Shown: positions 62,933-64,000 of the stretch, in pieces | How the letters are laid out: every line of letters starts with the position of its first letter | How positions within the stretch are numbered: position 1 is the first letter of the stretch | Source: Burkholderia sp. MS389 | Lineage (GTDB): Bacteria > Pseudomonadota > Gammaproteobacteria > Burkholderiales > Burkholderiaceae | Length of the DNA stretch: 64,000 bases | Assembly (NCBI RefSeq): GCF_016899425.1 | Contig: NZ_CP045996.1 | Location: forward strand, 682,001 to 746,000 | Direction: 5' to 3' | Made by a program: the position numbers and the translations under genes | The notes under the pieces: model-generated | Told to the model about the DNA's origin: nothing | What the model saw: only the letters and a program-made list of their open reading frames with translations | The model's database searches: none

Positions 62933-63892
62933 TCATGCCGATGTGCCGCCGCCGGCGTCGCCGCGCTTCGCGTCGACGATCATCCGGTGGAACGCCTCGG
63001 CGGCCGGCGTCAGCGAGCGCCCGCGCCGCTTGACGATACCCACGCGCCGCTTCACGGCCGGCTCGACGAGCGGCACGCTCGTGAGGACAGGATGGTCATG
63101 CCCCGGCATCGCCATCGACGGCACCGCGGCGACGCCGAGCCCCGCCTCGATCAGCCCGAGCAGGGTCGTGACGTGGCGCGCCTCGCAGACGCTCGGCTTG
63201 CGCGGCGCGACGGCCGCCAATGCCTGGTCGAGCAGCAGGCGATTACCGGACGTCTTGTCCACCGACACGTAATCGTGCTCGTAAAGCTCGTTCCAGGTCA
63301 CGCGCTTCTTGCGCGCGAGCGGGTGGTCGCGGCGACAGGCGGCGACGAACCGCTCCTGGAGCAGCACCTTGAACTCGACCTCCGCCTCCTGGCTGCCGAT
63401 GAAGCTCACGCCGAAATCCGCCTCGCCGCTGATGACGGCGCCCAGCACTTCGTTGGCGCTGGCGTCGAGCAGCTTCACCCGGATGCGCGGAAAGCGCTGA
63501 TGATAGCGGGCGATGATGGGTGGCAGGAAATAGTAGGCGACCGACGGTACGCACGCGATCGTCACATGGCCCAGGCGGCTCGACGACACGTCGCGGATGC
63601 CGAGCAGCGCGGCGTCGAGATCGTCGAGCAGTTGTTCGGCACTCTGCGCGAACACGCGGCCGACGGTGGTGAGCGCGACACGGCGCGTGGTGCGCTCGAA
63701 GAGGCGCACGCCGAGCGCGTCTTCGAGCTTGTCGATCCGGCGGCTCAACGCAGGCTGGGACAGGCTGACCGCTTCGGCGGCCTTGCGGAAACTGCCGGTT
63801 TCCACGACCGCGCGAAACGCCTGCAAGTCCGTCAAATCGAAATTGATGCCCACCGGTCGAACTCCGCCACTCAGATGCGCAGCATTTTGCAT
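62933..63892 (-). CDS. LysR-family transcriptional regulator
   Basis: A 319-residue regulator: HTH FDLTDLQAFRAVVETGSFRKAAEAVSLSQPALSRRIDKLEDALGVRLFERTTRRVALT, co-inducer domain with VTIACVPSVAYYFLPPIIARYHQRFPRIRVKLLD and LGLIEAGLGVAAVPSMAM. The ATG at 63892 is followed by a 17-residue lead to the HTH; an in-frame GTG nearer the HTH is possible. It precedes the DAACS gene and is the best candidate to bind the GATTGAT-N11-ATCAATC site before the MHS transporter. Confidence 0.88.
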   Translation of the reverse strand: MQNAAHLSGGVRPVGINFDLTDLQAFRAVVETGSFRKAAEAVSLSQPALSRRIDKLEDALGVRLFERTTRRVALTTVGRVFAQSAEQLLDDLDAALLGIRDVSSSRLGHVTIACVPSVAYYFLPPIIARYHQRFPRIRVKLLDASANEVLGAVISGEADFGVSFIGSQEAEVEFKVLLQERFVAACRRDHPLARKKRVTWNELYEHDYVSVDKTSGNRLLLDQALAAVAPRKPSVCEARHVTTLLGLIEAGLGVAAVPSMAMPGHDHPVLTSVPLVEPAVKRRVGIVKRRGRSLTPAAEAFHRMIVDAKRGDAGGGTSA

Positions 63893-64000
63893 GATTCCGT
63901 GGGCGTCAGGCGTGTGGCGTCGTCGATGCGGCCGCGTTGGCGCGGCGCGGTGTGCGGCACGGCCGGCCGGAATCGCGCGGGCCGAGCCGCGAATCGGGCC

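Overview
The window is high-GC DNA with long, tightly packed genes. Gene content (XylD/XylX pentonate genes, several methyl-accepting chemotaxis proteins, LysR/AraC/GntR regulators, PuuB-type oxidases) points to a Burkholderiaceae member, most likely Burkholderia and probably a secondary replicon rich in catabolic functions. This placement is an inference from protein style; no rRNA, tRNA, replication gene or conserved marker is present. No CRISPR array, transposase or integrase was recognised.

Layout. (1) 1-5.0 kb: an operon of an aldo/keto reductase end, a COG3618-type lactonase, a zinc dehydrogenase, a tagaturonate-reductase-like protein and a two-domain altronate-type dehydratase. Together they would carry L-galactose via L-galactonate, D-tagaturonate and D-altronate to 2-keto-3-deoxygluconate. 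(2) 5.1-10.9 kb: a PAP2/vanadium-haloperoxidase-like lipoprotein with an autotransporter-type tail, then two divergent chemoreceptors, each with a FliA-like promoter. (3) 11.1-17.0 kb: xylX, xylD, a LacI/GntR-type repressor and an ACS-family transporter, linked by three copies of an ATGTTACCGGTAACAT-like operator. (4) 17.2-19.0 kb: a divergent aminotransferase and GntR regulator. (5) 19.0-22.0 kb: a lower-GC patch with a LysR gene and two unknown ORFs bracketed by a short direct repeat. (6) 22-31.4 kb: a DUF308-like membrane protein, an HD-GYP-like/LuxR regulator, a TetR-DHA2 efflux unit with two operators, and an AraC-porin-MFS-amidase group.

(7) 31.6-55.3 kb is a large locus resembling amine or omega-amino-acid catabolism. 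It contains a GabD-like dehydrogenase, an Lrp regulator, a class III aminotransferase, a hydroxyacid dehydrogenase, two paralogous tandem-GNAT proteins at its two ends, a type II HAD hydrolase, a dipeptide-type ABC importer, two PuuB-like oxidases of identical length, a third FAD oxidase, a DNA-binding-domain-only AraC protein, a bicupin, a second aldehyde dehydrogenase and an M20 amidohydrolase. There is no glutamylpolyamine synthetase or PuuD-type hydrolase, so an acyl-blocked rather than glutamyl-blocked route is a testable idea. A recurring promoter motif precedes the HAD, ABC and first PuuB-like units. A chemoreceptor inside this locus is broken by a 4-bp tandem duplication.

(8) 55.4-64 kb: a cupin remnant, an NmrA-like protein with a divergent LysR gene, a dCache-like/GGDEF diguanylate cyclase, and a tricarboxylate group (MHS transporter, ModA-like periplasmic protein that may be aconitate isomerase, DAACS symporter, LysR). 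A perfect 7-bp-arm T-N11-A LysR box lies before the MHS gene.
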